A DNA stretch of 64,000 nucleotides from SXOA01 sp046593355 (GCA_046593355.1 JBKJNY010000179.1:1-64000); one strand, 5' to 3'. Numbered from the stretch's first letter, positions 1 to 8,528 are shown. Program-made: numbers and translations. The notes: generated by a model from the letters alone, not told the origin.

Positions 1-149
1 CGCTATTCCAGGGGATGTATCAGCGATTTTATAAGCTGTTTTTCACAAACAGTTACACCATCGCCCAGCCTCTTAACGGCACATTATCTTCCCTTACGAC
101 CAAATTGTCAAAGAGCCTAAGCTGGAGTCCCGCCTCCAGGCGGTCCCCC

Positions 150-226
150 CTGAAAACTGAAAACTGAAAACTGAAAACTGAACACTGAAAACTGAACACT
201 GAAAACTGAACACTGAAAACTGAACA
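150..226. repeat. Heptamer tandem repeat, 11 copies
   Basis: Eleven exact-length units of seven bases, reading CTGAAAA or CTGAACA. The first four are CTGAAAA, then the two forms alternate. The array has no spacer and no interruption. Read on the minus strand it gives a low-complexity Phe-Ser-Val-Phe peptide, which I regard as non-coding. Seven is not a multiple of three, so unit gain or loss would shift any frame. Confidence 0.95.
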
Positions 227-315
227 CTTCCCCTCCCTAGCCCTCGCGCGGAGCTCCGCCCCTTGTTCCCATATTATACAGAATAACACTTCTGCCTAAG
301 TGTCTAGTACTTCCG

Positions 316-340
316 GTGGGGTAGGCTTCCAGCCTGCCCA
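316..340 (+). repeat. Dispersed repeat family A, copy 1
   Basis: Carries the 24-base unit with core GTAGGCTTCCAGCCTGCC. Further copies lie at 32488, 33157, 46450 (plus an inverted partner at 46489), 53574 and 57962. This is the only copy not placed next to a recognisable gene end. Confidence 0.85.
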
Positions 341-781
341 GAACCGCCCCGCCTTCGCCCGTGGCCGCCCTCATGTCTCCAGCGGAACATGAATATGGAC
401 CTGTCCGCTATTCTCCTCCTCTTTTCTCCTCCGCTGGCTACACCAGGCTGGGTCTCGTCGTCGGCAAGCATACGCCCAGCGGGTCTCGTCCACCACGCCA
501 ATGCAGCTTGTCGCAGACATTCATCGCAAAGCGCGGACAAAATTTCAACCCCGAAATCGCGCCCCTCTCAACCTGCGCGATGAGACTGCTAAACTACAAG
601 CGGCAGTGCCATTCGTGCATGACACTTTTTTCCTCCCCGGCTGTCCCCGGATTTGGCCGACTCACTGATGGATGTCTTTCTTTATGGTTTGGGATCGGGG
701 AAACGGCAGCGAGTTTCTCTGCCACCGTTTGCAGCGGACCACTAGACATGGCCTCGTGATCTCTCAAAATGGATTCTCGTG

Positions 782-1186
782 ATGAACTGGCTCGATTGGT
801 ACAACTCGCTCGCCAAACCTTCGTGGACGCCCGCCCCGGCCACCATCGGGACGATCTGGCAGATTCTCTACCCAATCATCCTCGTCAGCTTCGGCTTCGT
901 ACTCGTCCAGGCCGTTCGGAATAAGCTGCCGTGGCGGGTGGCGCTGCCCTTCGCCATCAATCTCGTGTCGAACTTGATCTTCACGCCGATTCAATTCGGA
1001 ATGCGAAACCTGCCTCTCGCCGCTGCGGACATTCTGATCGTCTGGGGCACGATTATCTGGATGTCGATGGCAATCTGGAGACACTATCGCTGGGTCTCCG
1101 TTGCCCAAGTGCCGTATTTTGTTTGGGTGTCACTGGCCACTGTGCTGCAACTGAGCATCACGGCGATGAATTGGGGGAGGCCATGA
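782..1186 (+). CDS. tspO: TspO/MBR family tryptophan-rich sensory protein
   Basis: A 134-residue hydrophobic protein of the TspO/mitochondrial benzodiazepine receptor family, which are membrane proteins that bind tetrapyrroles and are linked to light and oxidative stress. The N-terminus (WLDWYNSLAKPSWTPAP) is the family signature, and several tryptophans and about five membrane helices follow. A GTG lies directly before the chosen ATG at 782; either could start the protein. The TGA stop overlaps the ATG of the next gene by four bases (1183-1186), so translation is probably coupled to the UV endonuclease. The assignment is confident; the ligand is unknown. Confidence 0.92.
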   Translation: MNWLDWYNSLAKPSWTPAPATIGTIWQILYPIILVSFGFVLVQAVRNKLPWRVALPFAINLVSNLIFTPIQFGMRNLPLAAADILIVWGTIIWMSMAIWRHYRWVSVAQVPYFVWVSLATVLQLSITAMNWGRP

Positions 1187-2361
1187 TTCGACTTGGCCTT
1201 TGCTGTACGTTTCGAGACCAGCCCATCAAGTTCGCCACGACGACGGCGACAGCCATCGGCAAGATGAACCGGCCCGACGCACTGGCGAAGTTGAGCCGTC
1301 TTTGCATGGAGAACGCCGATGCTCTGTTCGCCGCCCTTCAGTATTGTGCCGGCAACGGCATCGGCTGCTTCCGGGTGAACAGCCAGATTCTTCCCATCAA
1401 GACGCATCCAACCTGCGGATACTCCGTGGGCGATTTGCCCGATGGCGACGAGATCATTCGCCGCTTCAGGGAGTGCGGCACGTTCATCCAGAAGCACAAG
1501 CTGCGAGCCTGCTTACATCCCGATCAGTTCGTGGTGATGAACTCACCCCGACTCGACGTGATTGAAAAGTCCGTGCAGGAACTTGAATACCAAGCGGAAG
1601 TGGCCGAATGGATCGAGGCCGATGTCATCAACATTCACGGAGGCGGTGCCTACGGCGACAAACCGAAGGCTCTCGCCGATTTCGCCCGCAACCTCGACAG
1701 GCTTTCATCGAAGGTTCGAAGCCGATTGACCGTCGAAAACGACGACAAGATTTTCACGCCAGCCGATCTGCTGCCAATCTGCAAGGCAACCGGCATCCCG
1801 CTTGTCTATGACGTGCATCATCACCGCTGTCATTCTGATGGCCTGAGCATCGAACAAGCCACGAAGAAGGCTCTGGCAACTTGGAATCGGGAGCCGATGT
1901 TCCATCTTTCCAGCCCGATTGAAGGCTGGGACGGCCCGAAGCCTGAACGACACCACGACTTCATCGACGTAGCCGACTTCCCTGTGTGCTGGCGGCGGAA
2001 GAACATCACCGTCGAAGTTGAAGCCAAAGCGAAAGAAGTGGCGGTGGAGAAGTTGAGGGCGGAGTTGAAGAACGGGGAGCCGGAGACAACTTGGTTCGTC
2101 TATCTTCTGCGGTGTGCGGACGGCTCGCTCTACACCGGAATCAGCAACGACGTGCCCCATCGATTGGAGCAGCACAACGCCGGAGCCGCCTCACGTTACA
2201 CCCGCAGCCGCCTGCCCGCTGTCTTGGTCTATCAGGAGGAACAGGCCAGTCGCAGCCTTGCTCTGAAACGAGAGTTGGCGATCAAGGCTCTTTCACGGCA
2301 GGAAAAGGAGTTGCTGATCCGGGCGGCAGGATTGACTACGCGGGGCGTCAAATCCAAATGA
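1183..2361 (+). CDS. uvsE: UV-damage endonuclease UvsE fused to a C-terminal GIY-YIG nuclease domain
   Basis: A 392-residue protein. Residues 1-295 form a UVDE-type TIM barrel, the family that nicks DNA 5' to UV photoproducts. Likely metal ligands are visible at H112, H152, E185, D210, H213, H241, H257/H258 and E278/E280. At the position that is a carboxylated lysine in the Thermus enzyme (two before H241) I read M239; this alignment is from memory. Residues 304-380 form a complete GIY-YIG domain of the small YhbQ-like type, with Y307, Y317, R327 and E364 at the expected catalytic places. UVDE proteins usually end after the barrel. The start ATG overlaps the tspO stop, and the stop overlaps the next ATG at 2358. 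Confidence 0.9.
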   Translation: MIRLGLCCTFRDQPIKFATTTATAIGKMNRPDALAKLSRLCMENADALFAALQYCAGNGIGCFRVNSQILPIKTHPTCGYSVGDLPDGDEIIRRFRECGTFIQKHKLRACLHPDQFVVMNSPRLDVIEKSVQELEYQAEVAEWIEADVINIHGGGAYGDKPKALADFARNLDRLSSKVRSRLTVENDDKIFTPADLLPICKATGIPLVYDVHHHRCHSDGLSIEQATKKALATWNREPMFHLSSPIEGWDGPKPERHHDFIDVADFPVCWRRKNITVEVEAKAKEVAVEKLRAELKNGEPETTWFVYLLRCADGSLYTGISNDVPHRLEQHNAGAASRYTRSRLPAVLVYQEEQASRSLALKRELAIKALSRQEKELLIRAAGLTTRGVKSK

Positions 2362-2873
2362 TTCTTCGTCTTTCCCAGAAGCTCTGCACCAAGATCAAGG
2401 CGGGTTCGCTGAAAACGATGCCGCTGGACGACAATCCGTTTGCGGACTGGTCGGCTCATTTGTTCGCTGCGGATCGAACCCCGTACATCATCGTGAGCAA
2501 CACGATGTCGCTCTACTCGACGGTGCTGTTCGGCAAGGGTATTACGAGCGATAGTCACTTTATCGAGCGTGTTTTGGGCAACATTCGAGAGTTCATGGAA
2601 GACGATGGGCAAGCGTTCGCTTATCGCCGCTTGATTGCTCCATCCAGTGGAACCGTCAGCTTCGCCAAGGCTCTGAATCGTTCGGTCACGGGGTCAATGA
2701 ACGATTTGATACGATTTGCGATTGCGTTGCTTGTCGAGGATGAACTTTCCCCGCATGACGTGGGATTCAAGCTCAACGACTTTCTTCTGTCGGCAATTGC
2801 TGCGAGCAAATCCGACAAGTACGGCAAGCCAAGAGAGGCGTTCAAGAACTTGGTGAACGGGATTATGGAATGA
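2358..2873 (+). CDS. DUF6933 family protein
   Basis: A 171-residue soluble protein with the opening typical of DUF6933 (MILRLSQKLCTKIK) and the conserved NPFADWSAHLF segment; no biochemical role is established for the family. It shares the ATGA overlap (2358-2361) with uvsE, making it the third gene of a closely coupled operon. There is no signal peptide or membrane segment. The pairing with a repair endonuclease is suggestive only. Confidence 0.8.
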   Translation: MILRLSQKLCTKIKAGSLKTMPLDDNPFADWSAHLFAADRTPYIIVSNTMSLYSTVLFGKGITSDSHFIERVLGNIREFMEDDGQAFAYRRLIAPSSGTVSFAKALNRSVTGSMNDLIRFAIALLVEDELSPHDVGFKLNDFLLSAIAASKSDKYGKPREAFKNLVNGIME

Positions 2874-2897
2874 CGAGAGCCATCGAGTGAGGGCCGC

Positions 2898-3212
2898 TTA
2901 CTTCAACAGCACTAGCAGCATGACCACCGGCGTCTTCGCTTTGATCGAGTGCTTCAGATTCGCTGGCATGTGGACCCAAGTTCCCGCTTGTGCCTCTTGA
3001 ACGTCTTCACCGAGTCCCACGGTCGCTTGGCCCTTTACGAAGAACAGCATGGCCGGTTTCGCTGCCGTGTGTTCCGAAAGTTCCTGCCCTTGGCCGAATC
3101 CGAAGAGTACGGCCTTGATGCGTTCATCCTGAAAAATGGTGCGGCTCAAGATGCCGTCCGGTGGCGGTTCGGCGACTTTGGCGAGATCGAGGATGTGGGT
3201 GTAGTTGGTCAT
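2898..3212 (-). CDS. Small cupin-domain protein
   Basis: A 104-residue single-domain cupin. The beta-barrel core runs through residues 40-95, with histidines in the two cupin motif regions (LSEHTAAKPAMLFFVKG and WVHMPANLKHSI). Small cupins of this kind bind a metal and often act as isomerases, dioxygenases or ligand sensors; the substrate cannot be told from sequence. It starts 12 bases after the stop of the upstream SDR gene on the same strand, so the two are probably co-transcribed. Confidence 0.85.
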   Translation of the reverse strand: MTNYTHILDLAKVAEPPPDGILSRTIFQDERIKAVLFGFGQGQELSEHTAAKPAMLFFVKGQATVGLGEDVQEAQAGTWVHMPANLKHSIKAKTPVVMLLVLLK

Positions 3213-3224
3213 GGTTAGCTTGGC

Positions 3225-4175
3225 CTATTTATTGGAACTTGCGTCCTTTGCGAAAGCCTGCTGGATCGCTTCTTTAACGCCCATCGGTCGCACTGCAAAC
3301 GCCGTGCTGGCTGAATGGTCCCGCACGACGGTCGGATTCTTCAGTCCTTCGATGAGATGACGACCGACCTCGTAAGTAGCGGGCGTGACTAGAGCCAGCC
3401 AGAGTCCCGAAAGGTATGGCGTCAGCACCGGGACAAAGATCAGCCATCGTCGCAGCCCTTGCTGGCGAGCATATTCTCGAATGAGGTCGCCGTAGGTCAC
3501 AACGTCGGGGCAACCGATCTCGAAGATGCGGCTTTCTCCCTTCGGCAAATCCTTGGCCGCAAGCAGATATGCCAAAACATCGTCGATGGCGATGGGCTGC
3601 GTCGGCGTGGTGAGCCAGAGTGGGCAGATCATGATCGGCAGGCGATCCGTCAACGCCTTCATCAACTGGTATGACAGGCTACCTGCCCCGACGACCATAC
3701 CCGCACGAAACTCAATCGTTTCGACGCCCGACTCCCGAAAAATCTCACCGACTTCGTGGCGACTTCGCAGATGGGGTGACAATTCTGGATCGGCATCATC
3801 CCCAAGACCGCCAAGGTAGATGATCCGTTGCACATCGGCTCGTTTTGCCGCCTCAGCAAAGTTCTTCGCCGCCTGCCGATCTTCCTTCTCAAAGTCGTGC
3901 GACCCGGACATGAGATGCACGAGGTAATAGGCCGTGTGAACGCCGTGAAGCGCCTCATCCAGCGAAGGAGCATCCAAAACATCGCCTCGAACGATCTCCG
4001 TGGATTCTTTGACCAGAGGCCGCAGTTTGTCCGGGTTGCGGGCCAAACACCGCAAAATAACCGGCTGCTGTTCGAGCAATGGGATCAGCCGACCGCCAAC
4101 ATAACCGGATGCTCCCGTCAACAGAACTGTTGGTGCAGTCAGCACATCGGACCTTTCTGTCTCTGGTGACGGCAT
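3225..4175 (-). CDS. NmrA-like NAD(P)-binding SDR family protein
   Basis: A 316-residue protein with an N-terminal Rossmann motif (LLTGASGYVGGRLIP) about 15 residues in, followed by the atypical SDR fold (DVLDAPSLDEAL, YYLVHLMSG) and a C-terminal helical part. It resembles the NDUFA9-like/NmrA group, which binds NAD(P)H and includes sensors as well as reductases. I chose the ATG at 4175; a GTG at 4229 would add 18 residues that do not look conserved. The cupin follows after 12 bases. Confidence 0.8.
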   Translation of the reverse strand: MPSPETERSDVLTAPTVLLTGASGYVGGRLIPLLEQQPVILRCLARNPDKLRPLVKESTEIVRGDVLDAPSLDEALHGVHTAYYLVHLMSGSHDFEKEDRQAAKNFAEAAKRADVQRIIYLGGLGDDADPELSPHLRSRHEVGEIFRESGVETIEFRAGMVVGAGSLSYQLMKALTDRLPIMICPLWLTTPTQPIAIDDVLAYLLAAKDLPKGESRIFEIGCPDVVTYGDLIREYARQQGLRRWLIFVPVLTPYLSGLWLALVTPATYEVGRHLIEGLKNPTVVRDHSASTAFAVRPMGVKEAIQQAFAKDASSNK

Positions 4176-4621
4176 GATTCTCGCACAAACTCCCTGTTGG
4201 GAAACGGTTTGCCCTGAGGATAGTGTCACAAAGGGTTATTCTACCGTTTCTCGAACCGCGGAAAGTGCTCAGTGGCGGGTGAGATCAAGGATGGGAATGT
4301 TGTCTTTTCAAAAACCGCCTGTCGAATCACTTCGCCGCTTCGTGGCGGGGCAGGCGGCTCACGACTTCAGCTATCCGGAGAGAGAAAAGGGGACGGGAGC
4401 AATAGCGTTCGGCCCTGAACTTGCTTGGGTGTTGCGGCGATTGAAATTCGGCGGGTGACGGTTCGCCGAGCGAGCGTCAGGCGATGCAGCAGCGACAGCC
4501 GGGTGAGGCTTGGGGGTCGGAGTCGTGGGACTGTGGAGAGTACCAGAGAGTTGCGGCAGGGTTTCGCGCAGCGTGAAGTGGCTCGGACGGCGAGACCAAG
4601 ATGCCGCCCTAGGAAAGCGAG
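4176..4621. other. Gap between SDR gene and transposase
   Basis: No convincing gene. The frames here are rich in arginine and proline and conflict on both strands. At 4389 there is a GGGACGGGAG string that recurs at 5969 beyond the transposase. I could not find matching terminal inverted repeats that would fix the left end of the IS element. Confidence 0.5.
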
Positions 4622-5857
4622 TTACTTGTTTTGTGTGGCTGCGTCGTGGCGTTTCAGTTTGTCGAGGTGCGCCAGCAGTTCCGCCTCCGTGGCCAGGCCG
4701 CAGAAGTAGAAGCAGATCATCTCGTAGGTGCGGAGCGTTGGCTTGCGCCCGGTCCACAGGCTGATCAGCAGGCAGGCGATGATCGCGCAGTACGTTTGAA
4801 TCTCGATGCCATTCTGGTTGTGGCTGAGCAAATGCCGGCAGCCGAGCAGGTGCTTGAAGAAGCGGAAGAAGATCTCGATGGTCCAGCGGCAGGAGTAAAT
4901 CAGCGAGATGATTTCGGCGGGCACGTCCTGCAGGTTGGTGGCGATCCGCAGAATGCCGTCGCTGTCCACGCCGCTGGAGCCGCCGCGATACTTGCCGCGG
5001 CTGGTGTGAGGCGAGCATTTTACGCAGATCAGGCGGATCGGATGGTCGGGGCGGGCCTCGGCCTTGCCATTGGAGAATCGCACGAGCTGGTCGCTGAGCA
5101 CGCTGGCCGCGCGGTCGGCGTCGGTCAACTCGCGCTCTTCGACCACTTCGTACACGCTGTTGTCGCGGAGCCGGCAGACATAGCTGCTGTGGGCCGCCAC
5201 AATCCAATTGAACAGCGTGAATTTGGCGTAACCCCGATCCATCACGTACAGCCGGTCGGACTCGATGGTTCGCGCCAGCATGGCTCGCTCGTCATGCTCG
5301 CCGCCGGCATCCGGGGTCACGTCGATCCGCGTGGGGATATAGCGCTCGACTTCGAAGTGCGTGTGCAGCCGCCACTTCACCAGCCCGCTGCCGGTCTGCT
5401 CCTTGAGCCACGAAGCCTGCATCAGCTTGGGCAGCGCGGCGATCAACGTGCCGTCCACGAGCGTGAGCGTCTGACGGATGTCGTGCAGTCGTGGATCGCG
5501 GGCCAGGGGCTGTAGTTCCGCTCCCAGTTCGGCGATGATCTCCAGGAGCCGCTCGGGGTCGAACACGGTGGCCGCTTCCGAGAGGGAGCCCAGCGCTGCC
5601 CGCGGACAACCGAGCTTGCGTTGCACCTTCTCCAGTTCGCTGGCCTGCTGGATGCCGCGCAGCGAAGTGACGACCGGATTGAACAGGTACAGCAAGATTA
5701 GCAGGCAATACTCGTCGTAGTGCAACTGGCGATTGCCGGCCCGATCGCGCTCGCAACCGTCTTCGTGCAACCGTTCCAGAAGCGGCGCAAGCTTGTCGAA
5801 ATACTTGAGCCCCGTAATGTCGCGTGACTCGATCCGGTCCTTCTTCTTCCCCGCCAT
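4622..5857 (-). CDS. IS4 family transposase
   Basis: A 411-residue DDE transposase that appears intact. The acidic triad is D135 (LTLVDGT), D207 (YVMDRGY) and E328. E328 lies inside the Y-(2)-R-(3)-E-(6)-K signature of the IS4 group (Y321, R324, E328, K335). The ATG at 5857 is chosen because the upstream in-frame extension (to 5911) is unlike the family and runs over flanking palindromic sequence. Terminal inverted repeats and target duplications could not be recognised by eye, so the element ends are not set. Confidence 0.9.
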   Translation of the reverse strand: MAGKKKDRIESRDITGLKYFDKLAPLLERLHEDGCERDRAGNRQLHYDEYCLLILLYLFNPVVTSLRGIQQASELEKVQRKLGCPRAALGSLSEAATVFDPERLLEIIAELGAELQPLARDPRLHDIRQTLTLVDGTLIAALPKLMQASWLKEQTGSGLVKWRLHTHFEVERYIPTRIDVTPDAGGEHDERAMLARTIESDRLYVMDRGYAKFTLFNWIVAAHSSYVCRLRDNSVYEVVEERELTDADRAASVLSDQLVRFSNGKAEARPDHPIRLICVKCSPHTSRGKYRGGSSGVDSDGILRIATNLQDVPAEIISLIYSCRWTIEIFFRFFKHLLGCRHLLSHNQNGIEIQTYCAIIACLLISLWTGRKPTLRTYEMICFYFCGLATEAELLAHLDKLKRHDAATQNK

Positions 5858-6314
5858 GGGAGCCTCCTGCCAAGATGACAGACTCGTGAATCTGTCTCCC
5901 GCAGGGCGCAAATTTCATGCCAATTCTCAGGAATGTCTGGCTGGCAAATCTGGTGCCGAACAGTATTGGGACGGGAGTCGTTTCCCCAACCGACCCGCTG
6001 GGGAACGTCACCACGACGGCGTACGACAACCTCCAGCGCAGGACGACGCTCACGCAGCCGGATCCAGTTGCGGGGGGCGGCCTATCCGCTCCGGTCTGGA
6101 CCTGGATCTATGGCAGCCACGGGTTGCTGGAGACCATGGCCGACCCGCCGCCGATAGTCCACTGCCTGGTTCCTTACCACCCTTGCCCCACATACCTCCC
6201 ATGACCCCTGGTTAGCTCGTGGGCAACTGTACTGCAAGGCTGCTTGTATTTGCCGCGTGCAGAGTGCAGAATCGCCGCACTGCCTTCATTACTCGCCTCT
6301 CCAGGAACAGGGTC
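5858..6314. pseudogene. Intergenic stretch with an Rhs/YD-repeat relic
   Basis: On the plus strand roughly 5968-6155 translates to a YD-repeat segment (DPLGNVTTTAYDNLQRR, then TLTQPDP and WTWIYGSHGLL), the pattern of Rhs/YD-repeat proteins. Neither a protein start nor a continuation is present, so this is a fragment of about 60 residues. No Rhs sequence was recognised on the far side of the transposase. A short palindrome (GACAGACTCGTGAATCTGTC) sits at about 5877-5896. Confidence 0.65.
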
Positions 6315-7682
6315 ATGCCACGCACCTCCCGCCGCACCTTTCTCGCCGCGTCCGCAGCCGCCGCTTCGAGCGCGTTTTCCTTCACCATCGTTCCCCGCCA
6401 CGTCCTTGGCGGCCCCGGCCAGACGCCGCCGAGCGAACGAGTCAACATTGGCGGCGTTGGCGCGGGGGGCATGGGAGGCGGAGACATTTCCACGGTCGCC
6501 AAGCTCGGCGCGAATGTCGTCGCTCTGTGTGACGTGGATGAACAGCGCGGGGCCGGCCTGTTCAATGCCTTTCCCAAGGCCAAGCGATACAAAGATTTCC
6601 GCGAGATGATCGACAAAGAGGCCAAGAACATCGACGCAGTTACCGTCGGCACGCCGGACCATATCCATGCCGTCGCCTCGATGGCCGCCATCAAAGCCGG
6701 CAAGCATGTCTACTGCCAGAAGCCTCTCACCCACACCCTCGTCGAGGCCCGCGAATTGACCAAGGCGGCAGCGAAGGCGAAGGTAATGACCTCGATGGGG
6801 AATCAAGGGCACGCCAGCGAAGGCTCGCGGCTCACCAACGAGTGGATTCAGGCCGGCGTCATCGGCGAGGTCCGCGAGGTCCACGCCTGGTCCGACCGGG
6901 CCGGACGGCTTTGGAAGCAAGGGCTGGGGCGGCCCGCGGATTCGCCGCCGGTCCCCAAGACACTCGACTGGGACCTGTGGCTCGGCCCGGTCAAGGAGCG
7001 GCCATATAACCCGGCGTATTGTCCGTTCAGTTGGCGCGGCTGGTGGGATTTCGGAACCGGGGCGATGGGCGATATGGGCTGCCACATCGTCGACCATCCG
7101 GTCTGGGCGTTGAATCTCGGCGCGCCGACCTCGGTCGAGTCCCGCATCACGCACGACGGCTCGTTCCTGGAAGGGAACAAGCCCAACGACGAGATGTTCC
7201 CGATCGCCGCCGTCATCTACTACGAATTCCCCGCCCGCGGCAATCTGCCGCCGGTGCGGATGACCTGGTACGATGGCGGCCTGATGCCGCCTGCCCCGCC
7301 GGAGCTTCCCCGCGGCCAGCGACTGCCGGACAACGGCGTGCTGTACATCGGCAGCAAGGGGAAGATGTACCACGGCAGCCACGGCGGTATGCCGCAGCTC
7401 TTGCCTGGCGAGCTGCACGAAGCGGCGAAGGCGGTCCCGAAAACAATGGAGCGTTCTCCCGGCCATTACGAGGAATGGGTCAACGCCTGCCGTGGCGGCA
7501 AGACGCCCGTCGCCAATTTCAACTACTCCGGCCCGATGACCGAAATCGTCCTGCTCGGCGTCCTCTCCCTGCGCGCCCCCGGCATCCGGCTGGAATGGGA
7601 CAGCGAGAACATGAAGATCAAGAACGCCCCCGAGCTGAATCAGTTTACGCACATTGAGTATCGAAAGGGGTACTCGCTATGA
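6315..7682 (+). CDS. Gfo/Idh/MocA family oxidoreductase, Tat-exported
   Basis: A 455-residue protein beginning with a twin-arginine signal (TSRRTFLAASAAA). A Rossmann nucleotide-binding domain follows (VGAGGMGGG), then the conserved EKP-like segment, here YCQKPLTH, and the C-terminal alpha/beta domain with GAMGDMGCHIVD. Members oxidise sugars or sugar derivatives with NAD(P). Its stop overlaps the ATG of the DUF1080 gene by four bases. In this family pairing the dehydrogenase can make the 3-keto sugar that a DUF1080 protein cleaves. The ATG at 6315 is chosen over an upstream in-frame codon at 6219 because it begins the Tat signal. Confidence 0.9.
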   Translation: MPRTSRRTFLAASAAAASSAFSFTIVPRHVLGGPGQTPPSERVNIGGVGAGGMGGGDISTVAKLGANVVALCDVDEQRGAGLFNAFPKAKRYKDFREMIDKEAKNIDAVTVGTPDHIHAVASMAAIKAGKHVYCQKPLTHTLVEARELTKAAAKAKVMTSMGNQGHASEGSRLTNEWIQAGVIGEVREVHAWSDRAGRLWKQGLGRPADSPPVPKTLDWDLWLGPVKERPYNPAYCPFSWRGWWDFGTGAMGDMGCHIVDHPVWALNLGAPTSVESRITHDGSFLEGNKPNDEMFPIAAVIYYEFPARGNLPPVRMTWYDGGLMPPAPPELPRGQRLPDNGVLYIGSKGKMYHGSHGGMPQLLPGELHEAAKAVPKTMERSPGHYEEWVNACRGGKTPVANFNYSGPMTEIVLLGVLSLRAPGIRLEWDSENMKIKNAPELNQFTHIEYRKGYSL

Positions 7683-8485
7683 ACCTCCACACCTTGTTCC
7701 CAAGCTCCGCTTGGGAACACCAGGCCCGAAGCTCCGCTTCGAGTAGAGGTGGAAGCAGAGCTTCCAAGCGTGCGTTCCCAAGCGGAGCTTGGGAACGAGG
7801 GGTTGCGTTGTGCGTGTTGACATTTCTCGCATTGTCCGCCGCTCCCCTCGCCGCCGCAGACAACGAGCTGACCGACCAGGAAAAGCAGGACGGCTGGGTG
7901 CTCCTCTTCGACGGCAAATCGACCAAGGGCTGGATGAGCCCCAAAGAGAAACCCCTGCCGGAGAAGCACGTGCAAGAAGGGGCGCTCAACCCGCACCCCT
8001 GCGACTACATGCTGATGCACGACAAAGTCCGGGGCAACTTTCAACTGGAGATGGACTTCAAAATCAGCAAGAAGTGCAACAGTGGCATCTTCATCCGCAC
8101 CTTCCCGCTCCAGCCGCGTCCAGGCAAGGACATTGGCTTCAACGGCATCGAAGTCGCCATCGACGACACCACCACCGCCGGCCTGCACGACACCGGAGCG
8201 CTCTACGACCTGGTGCCGCCCAAGAAGAACGCCATGAAGCCCGCCGGCGACTGGAACCACATCGTCATCACCTGCGACAAGAACCTGATTGACATCGAAA
8301 TCAACGGCGACCAGGTGACGCACATGGACCTGGACCAATGGCCCGAGAAGAACAAACGAGCCGACGGCACGCCGCACAAGTTCGACGTCGCCTACAAGGA
8401 CCATCCCCGCCAGGGTTACATCGGCCTGCAAGACCACGGCAGCGACTGCTGGTACAAGAACATCAAGCTCAAGCCGCTGAAGTAA
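7679..8485 (+). CDS. DUF1080 (3-keto-disaccharide hydrolase) protein with a repeat-derived N-terminus
   Basis: A 268-residue reading. From about residue 60 it is a DUF1080 concanavalin-like domain (GWVLLFDGKSTKGW near the start, a CNSGIFIRT core, and the closing segment YKNIKLKPL). The family includes 3-keto-glycoside hydrolases. The ATG overlaps the stop of the upstream dehydrogenase, the normal coupled arrangement, but residues 6-41 are encoded by a palindromic repeat (7695-7800). The signal peptide proper (VLTFLALSAAPLAAA) follows that insert. Either a long basic n-region is tolerated or translation starts at a downstream TTG (7808) or GTG (7814). Confidence 0.85.
   Translation: MNLHTLFPSSAWEHQARSSASSRGGSRASKRAFPSGAWERGVALCVLTFLALSAAPLAAADNELTDQEKQDGWVLLFDGKSTKGWMSPKEKPLPEKHVQEGALNPHPCDYMLMHDKVRGNFQLEMDFKISKKCNSGIFIRTFPLQPRPGKDIGFNGIEVAIDDTTTAGLHDTGALYDLVPPKKNAMKPAGDWNHIVITCDKNLIDIEINGDQVTHMDLDQWPEKNKRADGTPHKFDVAYKDHPRQGYIGLQDHGSDCWYKNIKLKPLK
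7695..7800. repeat. In-frame palindromic repeat inside the DUF1080 gene
   Basis: Two inverted copies of a palindrome (GTTCCCAAGCTCCGCTTGGG and its reverse form) at 7695-7720 and 7772-7800. Two smaller hairpins lie between them (GAAGCTCCGCTTC; GGAAGCAGAGCTTCC). The whole is open in the reading frame of the gene. Confidence 0.88.
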
Positions 8486-8528
8486 GCGATCCGCGAATTC
8501 ACGCGCCATTTCACCGATAGCGCGGCGA

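Larger units (their letters stand above)
1..778. other. Gene-poor region before tspO
   Basis: No reading frame here looks like a protein: the frames present are overlapping, low-complexity or arginine-rich on both strands. The stretch holds a heptamer tandem repeat (150-226) and one copy of the dispersed GTAGGCTTCCAGCCTGCC repeat (316-340). I see no tRNA or recognisable RNA gene. Confidence 0.6.

Noticed and set aside
150..226. CRISPR array
   Set aside because: Units are seven bases with no spacers; it is a simple tandem repeat.
361..759. 132-residue plus-strand open frame
   Set aside because: Composition is not protein-like, it overlaps other frames, and part of it lies next to a repeat copy.
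4371..5207. 278-residue minus-strand frame
   Set aside because: It is the shifted frame of the IS4 transposase, rich in Arg, Pro and Gln.
5968..6155. Rhs gene interrupted by the IS element
   Set aside because: No Rhs sequence is seen on the other side of the transposase, so only a relic can be claimed.
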